Shown: piece by piece, positions 17,994-25,919 of the stretch | Numbering within the stretch: the first letter of the stretch is position 1 | Layout of the letters: each line of letters opens with the position of its first letter | Source of the DNA: Dyadobacter psychrotolerans | GTDB lineage: Bacteria > Bacteroidota > Bacteroidia > Cytophagales > Spirosomataceae | Direction of reading: 5' to 3' | NCBI RefSeq assembly: GCF_004349265.1 | Contig: NZ_SMFL01000012.1 | Location: 62,001-126,000, forward strand | DNA: 64,000 nt | Notes under the pieces: generated by a model | Seen by the model: the letters and a program-made list of their open reading frames with translations, nothing else | What the model was told of the DNA's origin: nothing | Databases searched by the model: none | Program-made: the position numbers and the translations under genes

Positions 17994-19127
17994 TTACTCC
18001 CGGATACAGGCCAGCCGGGGCTGCTTTTTCTTCTTCTCTTTTTTTCGTCTTCCCCACCAGATATAAGCTCCGGTAAGAGGAAGTGTAGCACAAATAAGGC
18101 TTGCTATGAAATAAATAAATTTGGTAGGCAGTCCGCCAATTGCCCCTACATGCAGGGAGTAGTTTATCCGTCGGAGCCAAAATCCAGAACTTTCATTACG
18201 GATATGAGCTTGGGATTCAGGTAATATTTTCAGGGTATTTTGGTCAAGATACACATCCCGCCAGACGCCCGCTTCCATGTCCGTGCACAGGTAAATTGGA
18301 TCTGCCGGCTTATTGGGAAAAGAGATAATGATGTTATCTTTTTTGTAAACTCCAATCTCATCCATTCCCTTTTTCCAGGCTTTGTCAACCTGGTTAAGTG
18401 CGACCAGGTTCCTTACGACCGTAGTATCAGAAAATGCCGGTTTATAAACCGGAGGTGTTTCTCCGCCCGAGCTTAACCAGTATACACCATCCCGCAGCCA
18501 TGGGAAACTCATCGACAGGCCGGTCAGTGAAATAAGAACTGCTACCAGCAGGGAATAAAAACCCAATACATTATGTAAATCATAATTAACCCGTTTCCAC
18601 TTTGCCTCCCATTTGATTTTGAAGCTTTTGTCCCGATTGGCTTTACTCCATTTTTTAGGCCACCATAGTACCAAACCTGAAACAAGTAAAACAAAGAAGA
18701 TAAGTGTAGCGTAGCTGATAATGCCCTTACCTAATTTTTTTTCCATCCACAACTCGGTATGGCCATCCAGAACAAAATGAAAAAAATCTTCATGGTCTAC
18801 CAAAGCGACAATATTGCCTTTGTAAGGATCAACGTAAATGACAGAATCGGAATTTGCACTTACCTGTGCCGTATTACTATGGCCATAGTACCAGATTGAA
18901 TTGACTTTTGTGCCGGGTAAAGCCTTTTCAACAGAATGTTTAATTGCAGACGGAGGCAAAAATGCAGCTTCACCTGCACGTTCAACATGCAGCCAGGGCT
19001 GAATCATACTTTCAATTTCATGCTCAAAAACCAATATGCAGCCAGTGAAAGCGACTATGAAAACAATAATTCCTGAAACGAGTCCCAGCCAAAGATGCAG
19101 CCAGGCAATTATTTTTTTGAAAGTCAT
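17994..19127 (-). CDS. PepSY-associated membrane protein (iron/siderophore-uptake type)
   Basis: A 377-residue inner-membrane protein with four predicted membrane helices: the first at about 10-35 (WLHLWLGLVSGIIVFIVAFT, with the family HLWxGL motif and GCILVFEHEIE), a second near 140-160 followed by LVLWWPKKW, a third near 190-212 (DLHNVLGFYSLLVAVLISLT) and a fourth near 340-365 followed by AYIWWGRRKKEKKKK. Periplasmic PepSY regions lie between. Relatives (PiuB/FsqB and the XusC-type proteins of Bacteroides) are thought to help release or reduce iron from siderophores or haem. Conserved membrane His residues could hold haem. It belongs to the iron-uptake locus. Confidence 0.9.
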   Translation of the reverse strand: MTFKKIIAWLHLWLGLVSGIIVFIVAFTGCILVFEHEIESMIQPWLHVERAGEAAFLPPSAIKHSVEKALPGTKVNSIWYYGHSNTAQVSANSDSVIYVDPYKGNIVALVDHEDFFHFVLDGHTELWMEKKLGKGIISYATLIFFVLLVSGLVLWWPKKWSKANRDKSFKIKWEAKWKRVNYDLHNVLGFYSLLVAVLISLTGLSMSFPWLRDGVYWLSSGGETPPVYKPAFSDTTVVRNLVALNQVDKAWKKGMDEIGVYKKDNIIISFPNKPADPIYLCTDMEAGVWRDVYLDQNTLKILPESQAHIRNESSGFWLRRINYSLHVGAIGGLPTKFIYFIASLICATLPLTGAYIWWGRRKKEKKKKQPRLACIRE

Positions 19128-19526
19128 CTTAATTCAGCCCGGAGGTGAAGTTTTTTGATTGAAATTGACAGGAAAATGCGTTCGCTGAAACAGTCTTACA
19201 GCTTTTGAGAAAATCATGCTGCTGTTAATACCAGGGCGTTAGACCATTTCCTATCGTGATACCGAGTCGGAAATGATAACTGAGTTCTGTCAGGGAACCG
19301 GAAATCCTGGATGGAAAACGATGGATGGAAAATTGCTGAAAAAAGCCTGATTAAATACATTGTGCTGGAATAACTGATTACTGAGACATGTTGAAAATTC
19401 AATACATGCTCATAAACCTAGTAGCACAAGGGCGTTGTTTTCCGAAGGTGAAGAGTGGAAAATTTTATTTTTTGTTGAATTATTGATTTGAGAGGTAAGT
19501 GGGAAATTGATTGAAAGGAATGATTA
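19128..19526. other. Gene-free stretch upstream of the PepSY gene
   Basis: About 400 bp with no supportable gene. A short imperfect repeat (GGATGGAAAACGATGGATGG near 19310) is the only pattern noticed. It may carry a second promoter for the PepSY-regulator-receptor genes. Confidence 0.35.
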
Positions 19527-19781
19527 CTATTGCTTTTCTTTTGCTTTTTTGACAAAATCCGGAGAAGCTCCAGCCAGAGCGGCACTTTTCTCAATGTCAA
19601 AAATCAGTTTTGATCTAATAAGCTCTTTACAAATTCCGCCTTGCTTTCTTGTTACCTTCTTTTCTTATTCCTTTTTTTTAATGCCTTTTTCTAACGTCCG
19701 CATTTTGATTGTTTCTATAATTCCCATTGCTTGTTCATTTCCGGTTAAAGATTCAATCTGCTTATCAAAATTAACATTTCG
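19527..19781 (-). pseudogene. Decayed C-terminal remnant resembling Rpn/PD-(D/E)XK transposase-nuclease tails
   Basis: Directly after the stop of the DUF4374 gene, and in the same frame, the minus strand reads ..QIESLTGNEQAMG then GIIETIKMRTLEKGIKKKE and a stop; a second frame continues QESKAEFVKSLLDQN and stops; a third continues FDIEKSAALAGASPDFVKKA and ends at 19527. Joined, these pieces give the usual C-terminal tail of Rpn-family proteins and their relatives in Bacteroidota (charged helix, then KAEFVKxLL, then an EKIAxLAGVSxxFVK-type motif). At least two frameshifts separate them and the catalytic N-terminal part is missing. Family assignment is from pattern memory and moderate. Confidence 0.5.
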
Positions 19782-20993
19782 TTATTCCTCATACAACCGC
19801 TCTATCCGAAGGATATAATCAACATCTCCTTCAATTTTCAGGCCTTTTCTGAGCTTGTCATTTTCAGGGTTGTATATCCAGATATAATTTCCTTCCCGGT
19901 CAGAATTGATGGAGATATAAACCAGTCCGTTTTCCATTAAAACACATTGGCGGGCAGTGCCTTTGTCAACCGGCAGATTTAGTAGTTTAGCAGACTTTGT
20001 TTCCAGGTCCAGGACAAAAAAACGAACATGCGGAACCTTGTAATGATCTTCAATTCCCGTGAAAAGCCCCTTTTGTTCGCTGCGAATAATTGCTTTTCCA
20101 TTTCCAATGTACCAAAGCCCGTACGCATGGTTTTGGATAGAGGACTCGGAAATATTAAAAAAGTAGTTGCTGTCCAGAACTTCTTGTCCTGCCTTGATCC
20201 GGTAAACGGCAGTGGGTTTGTCAGGACGATTTCCGCGTGCAATTCCCGGACTGGTCAGAAAGTAAAAATCACCTTTTTCATCCCTAAAAGTGCTTTGCTG
20301 TTCCGTATTTGTATTTCCGGGATACGTGGAACGTGTATCTTTTATGGTATTTCTGCTTTTGAGTGAAGGATAGTTTAGTACACTCACATAAGCCGTATCA
20401 GTCGTGGAATAACCATTTGAATCGGAGAGGGAATGATAAGAATAGCCGGCAAATAATCTGTTACCCCGAAATTCAGTAAACCCGACAGACATGGAGTTAT
20501 AAGCTCCCGAAGGAGCAGGAATTGGTAATTCCCCGGTAGTTGCCGTCATAGTTTTAACGGCGACTTTCGCGTAATTGACTTTATTGAGTTTTCGATTATA
20601 AGAGATAAGGAGTAGGGTGTCAGGATGAATCCAGTTGTAATTTTCCAGAAAAACAAAATCGGCTAGTGCTACCGAATCCGCTGGCTCAAAACGGCCTTTA
20701 TTAATTTGCGATCGGACGAAGTGCTGGCTTTTACGATTTATCCGGTAATAATAACCTTCCTTTACAATCAACTCATCCCAGATTTGCTTATACCCAACAA
20801 TGGTCCCCTCCAATACAGGATTTACTGTACCTTGCGACAGGCTGTCAACCTGCACAATGTATTCCCGGTAATCCTTCGTCATCGTATAAATACTATATTT
20901 TTTTCTGCCTGAATCAGTATTTTCTGAACAACCGGAAATTATGATAGTAATAATGATGAGAGACAAGAGTGCTAAAATGCCGCCGGCACGCAT
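19782..20993 (-). CDS. DUF4374-type lipoprotein, candidate siderophore-binding surface protein
   Basis: A 403-residue protein with a lipoprotein signal (ALLSLIIITIIISGC, lipobox SGC). I choose the ATG at 20993; a TTG at 21014 overlapping the upstream stop (TTGA) would add seven residues and is an alternative that would imply translational coupling. The mature part has repeated beta-strand units (RGNRLFAGYSYHS, KAIIRSEQKGLF, YISINSDREGNYIWIYNPEN) expected of a propeller, matching DUF4374 in style. In Bacteroides thetaiotaomicron the XusB lipoprotein, encoded with a receptor (XusA) and a PepSY protein (XusC), captures xenosiderophores; the same trio is found here, so a like role is inferred. 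Confidence 0.82.
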   Translation of the reverse strand: MRAGGILALLSLIIITIIISGCSENTDSGRKKYSIYTMTKDYREYIVQVDSLSQGTVNPVLEGTIVGYKQIWDELIVKEGYYYRINRKSQHFVRSQINKGRFEPADSVALADFVFLENYNWIHPDTLLLISYNRKLNKVNYAKVAVKTMTATTGELPIPAPSGAYNSMSVGFTEFRGNRLFAGYSYHSLSDSNGYSTTDTAYVSVLNYPSLKSRNTIKDTRSTYPGNTNTEQQSTFRDEKGDFYFLTSPGIARGNRPDKPTAVYRIKAGQEVLDSNYFFNISESSIQNHAYGLWYIGNGKAIIRSEQKGLFTGIEDHYKVPHVRFFVLDLETKSAKLLNLPVDKGTARQCVLMENGLVYISINSDREGNYIWIYNPENDKLRKGLKIEGDVDYILRIERLYEE

Positions 20994-21010
20994 GGAGAAG
21001 GGGTCGTATT

Positions 21011-21682
21011 TCAAATATTAAACTGGTCCATAATTTGTCTTTTTACCACTGTCGGCAAGCCCATCATCCGGTTTTCATCCAGCACAATTACTTCGTTGTT
21101 TTTCTGGTTCCGATAATTGAGTGCGATGTACGTCTGGCCTTTTTTGAAGCTGATTTTTTCTGTTCCCCCATTTTTGTTTGAGCAATCGTCTTTAAACGTA
21201 AGCTTTACATCCCTTTTCGGACTGATCCGTAATGTACCGCAAAAATCTATCAAACCAGTTGCAGAGTTGATCTGCACGTTGCTCATCGGACCCAGAGAAA
21301 TCGTATAATCATCTTCCCTGATTTCGGTATTATCGGATTGGGAGGAATTAACTGATGATACAACGGGGCTGGCAGCGGAAATTTTTTCATTCAATTTCAA
21401 AAATACAAAAGCAGAAACTGCCATTAAGAGCGTCGCTGCTACTGCCCAACGCAGATTTAAGATCCTAAATTTTGCCTCTGCTTTTGATCCGGATTGTGAA
21501 GGCAGAACGGAAGCGACCTCAGCCCACATGTCGGCTTTTATTTTTTCTTTATCTGCATGTTCAGGAAGAAACGTTTCCTGTTCAGTTTCGTCACTCAACA
21601 ACCAGTCTTCAACCATAGCCATTTCATGAGAAGAGCATTTACCTTCATAGTATTTTTCAATAAGCTCCTTACTAATTTTCAT
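21011..21682 (-). CDS. FecR-like anti-sigma factor
   Basis: A 223-residue single-pass protein: a cytoplasmic N-terminal helix domain (residues 1-70, IEKYYEGKCSSHEMAMVEDW, the usual sigma-binding part), a membrane helix at about 78-97 (LRWAVAATLLMAVSAFVFLK) and a periplasmic C-terminal domain (about 120-223). The layout is that of FecR-type regulators, which relay a signal from the outer-membrane receptor to an ECF sigma factor. The periplasmic part is short and less FecR-like than usual. It lies 85 bp after the sigma gene and ends at the start of the DUF4374 gene, in one transcription unit. Confidence 0.82.
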   Translation of the reverse strand: MKISKELIEKYYEGKCSSHEMAMVEDWLLSDETEQETFLPEHADKEKIKADMWAEVASVLPSQSGSKAEAKFRILNLRWAVAATLLMAVSAFVFLKLNEKISAASPVVSSVNSSQSDNTEIREDDYTISLGPMSNVQINSATGLIDFCGTLRISPKRDVKLTFKDDCSNKNGGTEKISFKKGQTYIALNYRNQKNNEVIVLDENRMMGLPTVVKRQIMDQFNI

Positions 21683-21767
21683 GAAAGCTTCACTTTATGA
21701 ATGCCGGCGTTCTTTTTTGGTAAAAGTAGCACATCTACGGATCTTCCGAAGTACCTGTCTGATAAAT

Positions 21768-22307
21768 TCAGAATGAATATTCTGTAAGGCGGGATTTAAG
21801 CGACGAAATCGCTTTGGTAATGTGATATTCAACCGCACGTTCGGAGATTAGAAGATCGGAGGCGATTTCTTTATTGGAGAGCCCTTCTTCACGGCTCATC
21901 TTAAAAACACGGCGGCATTGGGTAGGCAGTGAATCAATCAGGTTGGTCAGCCGGTCCTTCAGATTTTGCAGCATGACTTCGTTTTCTGTAAAATTGACAG
22001 ATTCAATCCGGTTGTAAACAATTTGTTCCAAATGCTGTTCACGAATTTTTTTGTTTCTGATAAATTCAAACACCTTAAACTTTGCCGAGCGAATCAGATA
22101 ACCTTCAACAGACTGTGTAATCTCAAGTTCGTCTTTTCTTTCCCAAAGTGATTTGAAAATTTCCTGCACCATTCCTTTGGCACGTTCTGTATCACCCAAA
22201 TTATGATAGCAAACCGTAAAAACTTTCTCCCAATACTGATTGTAGATATCCTTAAAGGACTCTTCATCTATCTTAAAGGAAGTTCTACCGGACTGAGCGC
22301 TGGACAT
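21768..22307 (-). CDS. ECF sigma factor (Bacteroidota FecI-like)
   Basis: A 179-residue sigma-70 family member: region 2 (residues 15-85, with FKDIYNQYWEKVFTVCYHNL and QEIFKSLWERKDEL) and region 4 (about 118-172, LIDSLPTQCRRVFKMSREEG and SNKEIASDLLISERAVEYHI). It is the first gene of the unit sigma > anti-sigma > DUF4374 lipoprotein > PepSY > Fur-like > receptor, so it most likely directs transcription of this uptake locus in response to ligand binding. A well-matched housekeeping-type promoter lies 33 nt upstream. Confidence 0.93.
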   Translation of the reverse strand: MSSAQSGRTSFKIDEESFKDIYNQYWEKVFTVCYHNLGDTERAKGMVQEIFKSLWERKDELEITQSVEGYLIRSAKFKVFEFIRNKKIREQHLEQIVYNRIESVNFTENEVMLQNLKDRLTNLIDSLPTQCRRVFKMSREEGLSNKEIASDLLISERAVEYHITKAISSLKSRLTEYSF

Positions 22308-22339
22308 ATTTAAACAAATCGTACATCGAAAACGATTTA

Positions 22340-22372
22340 CAAAGATAGGTTCTTATTTAAATCTGTTCCAAA
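22340..22372 (-). promoter_or_regulatory. Promoter of the sigma/anti-sigma/iron-uptake unit
   Basis: On the minus strand TTTG (22372-22369) and TATCTTTG (22347-22340) match the Bacteroidota -33/-7 consensus TTTG / TAnnTTTG with a 21-nt spacer, 33 nt upstream of the sigma-factor ATG. A TTATTT/AAATAA dyad (22353-22375) overlaps the spacer and -33 box and could be an operator, for example for an iron regulator, though it does not match a Fur box well. Confidence 0.6.
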
Positions 22373-22500
22373 TAATGAAATTTAATTTGTTTGAAAATGA
22401 AGGCCCCGCTGCCTAATGCCCATCTGTTTATGTACATTTAGTCCTGCGGCACAGAAGTTTGTATCTTGAAAAAAGAATGAATTTTAAAAAAGAAAAAACA

Positions 22501-22686
22501 ATGGAAAAAAATAGATTGCCGGCAAACGGTTCTGTGATCAGGTTTATGCGCACTGATGAGAATGAATGGAAGGAAGGAGAGTTTGATGAGCAGAATCAAA
22601 TGTTTATCGAAATTTATTCGACGGAACTGGTAACTCACAACAGTTCGGATATTCTTAAATGGGAATACCTCGAAGACAGGGAATAA
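22501..22686 (+). CDS. Small hypothetical protein
   Basis: A 61-residue acidic protein starting MEKNRLPANGSVIRFMRTDE; other in-frame starts lie at 22477 (ATG) and 22459 (TTG). No family recognised; the SVIRFMRTDENEWKEGEFDE stretch suggests a small beta-barrel (SH3-like or Tudor-like). It precedes the Ada-type zinc protein by 76 bp in the same direction and may be part of the alkylation-repair unit. Confidence 0.6.
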   Translation: MEKNRLPANGSVIRFMRTDENEWKEGEFDEQNQMFIEIYSTELVTHNSSDILKWEYLEDRE

Positions 22687-22762
22687 GTGCAGGTTTCAGC
22701 AAGAACCGGGTTTTATTCAATACCAAAAAGAGCCAGTTTTGCCTTTTGAAATCTTTCTTTAA

Positions 22763-23020
22763 ATGATAAAACATGTTGATTTAGGTAAATCAAAAAGCTG
22801 TCGGAAGAGCAAACTGGCCAGCCTGATCCGACATGGAGAAGTGCGTTTGGCAGGTTACAGTAAAGGAAAGATTTACGGTTTGCTGTCTTGCTCTTCCGGG
22901 AAACGCATGAAAATCGAAAACCGTGTTTTTTTTAGGGATGAAGATGAAGCTTTGGCGAACGATTATCGCCCTTGCGGGAATTGTTTAAAGGATAAATACA
23001 GTATATGGAAAAATCAATAA
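22763..23020 (+). CDS. Stand-alone Ada-type metal-binding domain protein
   Basis: 85 residues. The C-terminal two thirds match the zinc domain at the N terminus of E. coli Ada: KRMKIENRVFFRDEDEAL then DYRPCGNCLKDKY. In Ada four Cys bind zinc and one accepts methyl groups from methylphosphotriesters. Here only Cys43, Cys71 and Cys74 fall in the right region; the position of Ada Cys38 (the acceptor) is not a Cys, so triester repair is doubtful and metal binding may be incomplete or use Cys13. It lies 22 bp before an Ogt/Ada-type gene and heads what looks like a dispersed ada operon. Confidence 0.8.
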   Translation: MIKHVDLGKSKSCRKSKLASLIRHGEVRLAGYSKGKIYGLLSCSSGKRMKIENRVFFRDEDEALANDYRPCGNCLKDKYSIWKNQ

Positions 23021-23042
23021 CCTATTCGTAGCAGTGATTTTT

Positions 23043-23846
23043 ATGCAAGAAAATAACTGTTTTGATTTTAATGAAATAACTGCGGCACTTTCTTACTTCC
23101 GGAGTTTACGTTTTGATCTGTTTTGGGAAAAAAGCCAGGCTGAACCTGTTCATTCCGGTAAAGCAAAATTGCTGACTGACTGGTCTGGCGGCTGCGAACC
23201 TGAGAAACTGGTTAGTTATCTCAATCCGGTTTTTATTCGTGAGCAAATATTGAAAACAAATCTGGTTTTCAAAAATCGTAGTGATTGTTATACGAAAATT
23301 TTGATAGAACCTTTAAATACAGATGATTTCAAAAAACTGCCGCTCGAGATAAATTACAGCTTTTCTCATGGCTGGTTTGGTAAAATCCTGATTGCGTCTA
23401 CTTCCGTCGGGATCTGTTTTGTAGGCTTTGCAGATGAAGATGATGAGGAAGCCATGAAAGATTTAAAGCGCCGTTTTCCTTTTGGTATTTTGCAAAATCG
23501 TCCGGATACATATCAGGAATGCGTAATCCGTTTCTTGGAGAATCCGAATCAAAACGTTGAAACGATCAATCTGCATTTAAAAGGAACGCCTTTTCAGTTT
23601 GCTATATGGAAAGAGCTTTTGCAAATACCTTTTGGCGGTCTGGTTTCGTATGGAGCACTGACTAACGATATCAAAAATGCCCGCGCGGCAGGAACGGCAG
23701 TTGGCGATAATCCGGTTGCTTTCCTCATCCCCTGTCACCGTGTTGTGAGAGGTAACGGCGAATTTGGACCTTATTTCTGGGGCGCAGATCGTAAAGCAGT
23801 ACTGATCTGCTGGGAAGCATTCATGGCAAAGAAGTTGAGAGATTAG
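23043..23846 (+). CDS. O6-methylguanine-DNA methyltransferase with a degenerate AraC-like N-terminal domain
   Basis: A 267-residue protein (ATG at 23043 preferred to the GTG at 23034). The C-terminal half (about 105-265) is a complete methyltransferase: KGTPFQFAIWKELLQIPFGG, the active-site motif IPCHRVV (Cys231) and a final WGADRKAVLICWE. The N-terminal 100 residues correspond to the AraC domain of the next gene (shared pattern W-x-G-x-x-P-E-K-L-V-x-Y-L at about 47-60) but have lost most of the helix-turn-helix consensus. It repairs O6-alkylguanine by irreversible transfer to Cys. The tandem paralogue 88 bp downstream points to duplication followed by specialisation. Confidence 0.9.
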   Translation: MQENNCFDFNEITAALSYFRSLRFDLFWEKSQAEPVHSGKAKLLTDWSGGCEPEKLVSYLNPVFIREQILKTNLVFKNRSDCYTKILIEPLNTDDFKKLPLEINYSFSHGWFGKILIASTSVGICFVGFADEDDEEAMKDLKRRFPFGILQNRPDTYQECVIRFLENPNQNVETINLHLKGTPFQFAIWKELLQIPFGGLVSYGALTNDIKNARAAGTAVGDNPVAFLIPCHRVVRGNGEFGPYFWGADRKAVLICWEAFMAKKLRD

Positions 23847-23934
23847 TTGTAAATCGATAGAAAACAGCGCAAGAACCGGGTGTTTGTCTGTTGGCAGCAG
23901 TCGTAATTTTGGGTTGTAATAAAGAAACACAATC

Positions 23935-24804
23935 ATGGAAACGCAACAGGAAATTGACTACAAACGGATTGCTGCATCAATTGAATTTCTTAAAAATAAT
24001 TTTAAAAATCAGCCAGGTCTCGACGAAGCGGCTGAACATGTTCATTTAAGTCCCTTTCATTTTCAGCGGATGTTTCAGCAATGGGCTGGTGTGACGCCAA
24101 AGCGGTTTTTGCAATATTTAAGTGTGGAACACGCAAAGGCAATGCTTAAAAATACCGGTGCAACGCTTGCTGACACAGCTTTTGAAACCGGACTATCCGG
24201 TACTGGCAGACTGCATGATTTGTTTGTCAAAGTAGAGGGAATGACTCCCGGTGAATATAAAAACGGTGGTGAATCGCTGGCTATCAATTACAGCTTTGCA
24301 GAAAGTCCTTTTGGAGATTTAATTGTCGCTTCCACTGCAAAAGGCATTTGTTACATGGTATTTTCAGAAGATGATCGGGATGTAGCTTTTAACGGGCTGC
24401 TCAGGAATTATCCTAATGCCAAATACACACAGATTGTCGATAGTATCCAGCAAAATGCCTTGTTCATTTTTAATCAGGATTGGAGCAAACTGAGTCAGAT
24501 TAAATTACATTTGAAAGGTACGCCGTTCCAACTGAAAGTTTGGGAAACTTTGCTGAAAGTACCTGCCGGCGGACTCACCACCTATTCGTCTCTGGCGCAA
24601 CATGCCGGGCATGCCGGGGCTTCCCGTGCGGTGGGTACAGCAATTGGTAACAACCCCGTTGCCTTTCTGATCCCCTGTCATCGGGTTATTAAATCAACTG
24701 GTGAAACCGGGCAGTATCACTGGGGAGCTGTGCGTAAGCAGGCAATTATTGGTTGGGAAGCCGTAAGAGCTTTGGAAGAAAACTTCAATCATGCCAAATC
24801 CTGA
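23935..24804 (+). CDS. Ada-like bifunctional regulator: AraC DNA-binding domain plus O6-methylguanine methyltransferase
   Basis: A 289-residue protein with an intact AraC helix-turn-helix pair (about 8-110: LDEAAEHVHLSPFHFQRMFQ, ADTAFETGLSGTGRLHDLF, MTPGEYK) and a methyltransferase domain (about 118-280; HLKGTPFQLKVWETLLKVPA, IPCHRVI with Cys248, WGAVRKQAIIGWE). It equals E. coli Ada without the N-terminal zinc domain, which is encoded separately at 22763. It probably both repairs O6-methylguanine and regulates the cluster. Its stop codon is 1 nt from the end of the convergent alkA gene. Confidence 0.93.
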   Translation: METQQEIDYKRIAASIEFLKNNFKNQPGLDEAAEHVHLSPFHFQRMFQQWAGVTPKRFLQYLSVEHAKAMLKNTGATLADTAFETGLSGTGRLHDLFVKVEGMTPGEYKNGGESLAINYSFAESPFGDLIVASTAKGICYMVFSEDDRDVAFNGLLRNYPNAKYTQIVDSIQQNALFIFNQDWSKLSQIKLHLKGTPFQLKVWETLLKVPAGGLTTYSSLAQHAGHAGASRAVGTAIGNNPVAFLIPCHRVIKSTGETGQYHWGAVRKQAIIGWEAVRALEENFNHAKS

Positions 24805-24805
24805 C

Positions 24806-25741
24806 TCAGATGGAATTTATATCAGAATGCAGCTTTTCATTTTCGGTCGGGGCCAAACTGCGCCAAAGATAAAATACCAGATAGCTTTCCCATCCTGAGA
24901 AGCCGCTGAACAAATACGAAATGGATTCAGTATCTGTTTTTTGTTCGATAATCCGGTGGGCTTTTAATGCGTTGAGCAATCCGGCGTCGCCATGCGGGAT
25001 AGACGAAGTTTCTTTTAGACTTTTCATCAATGCATAATTGGCGGTCCAGATACCAATGCCGCGGATGTCCGTCAACGCTTTTTGTCTGGACGACAGGTCG
25101 GGTAGCTTGGCGAGTCTGGTTTTGTTCATCAGTCCGGCATCAAATAGCTGTGCGAGCCCAATCAAATAATCTGCCTTTTTGCCTGAAAACTGCATCTGCC
25201 GAAGATCCTGAATTTCCGTATTAGCCAGACTTTTGGAGGTTGGGAAAATGTGATACAGTTTGTTTTCAAAACGGATCGATTCGCCATATGCTTCCACCAG
25301 TCTTCGTTTGATCTTATAAGCAAATGTCAGGTTGATCTGTTGCCCGATGATGCTCCATACCAGCGCTTCAAACAGGTCCGGAATACCTATAAGGCGGAGG
25401 CCGGCATACTTTTCCGGCATGTAGCCTAGTACCGCATGATTGGCCAAAAGCTTATAAAATGGTTGAAGATCACGATCCAGGTCCAGCCATTCGGTGACGT
25501 ACTCACGAATATAGGTTTCTCCCGACGGAGCTGGAGTACCGCTAAGCATTTCTACGACAAGACCATTTAAGTGTTTTTTGATTTCAATTAAAACAGGTTT
25601 ACCTTCCACCAGGAGCGCCTTTCGAATGTAGTCATGCTTTATTTCATGCAGACAATCGTCGAAATTCCGGTTCAGGAACCATAAACATTCTTCAAAACTG
25701 AAAGTGTTATCAACAGAAACCAGCTGCGTATTTATGTTCAT
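24806..25741 (-). CDS. AlkA-type DNA-3-methyladenine glycosylase
   Basis: A 311-residue HhH-GPD glycosylase: N-terminal beta domain (1-105), helical core with LVWSIIGQQINLTFAYKIKR (128-147), the helix-hairpin-helix LTDIRGIGIWTANY (223-236) and the catalytic Asp252 in PHGDAGL. The enzyme removes alkylated bases such as 3-methyladenine, starting base-excision repair. It is convergent with the Ada-like gene (1 bp apart), so the two sides of the cluster are transcribed toward each other, and alkA needs its own promoter in the 25742-25919 gap. Confidence 0.92.
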   Translation of the reverse strand: MNINTQLVSVDNTFSFEECLWFLNRNFDDCLHEIKHDYIRKALLVEGKPVLIEIKKHLNGLVVEMLSGTPAPSGETYIREYVTEWLDLDRDLQPFYKLLANHAVLGYMPEKYAGLRLIGIPDLFEALVWSIIGQQINLTFAYKIKRRLVEAYGESIRFENKLYHIFPTSKSLANTEIQDLRQMQFSGKKADYLIGLAQLFDAGLMNKTRLAKLPDLSSRQKALTDIRGIGIWTANYALMKSLKETSSIPHGDAGLLNALKAHRIIEQKTDTESISYLFSGFSGWESYLVFYLWRSLAPTENEKLHSDINSI

Positions 25742-25919
25742 ATACCAAAGTAGATCTTTTTGGATAGGACAACAACCCGTTACTTGCGGATATTTATGCT
25801 GGTCTTATCCGGAGTAATCAAACATGATAAGCTTTAAATGAATAAGTTTGTTAATTGTCTGGTATGGAAATTGTTCCTAACCGGGACTGTACATTTCCCA
25901 AGTGGTAAGTTTATAATTT

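Noticed and set aside
19507-19818. 103-codon plus-strand frame
   Set aside because: Opposite the Rpn-like remnant; the minus-strand fragments have family likeness and this one has none.
22353-22375. TTATTT/AAATAA dyad as a Fur box
   Set aside because: Only six paired bases and poor fit to Fur consensus; kept only as a note in the promoter entry.
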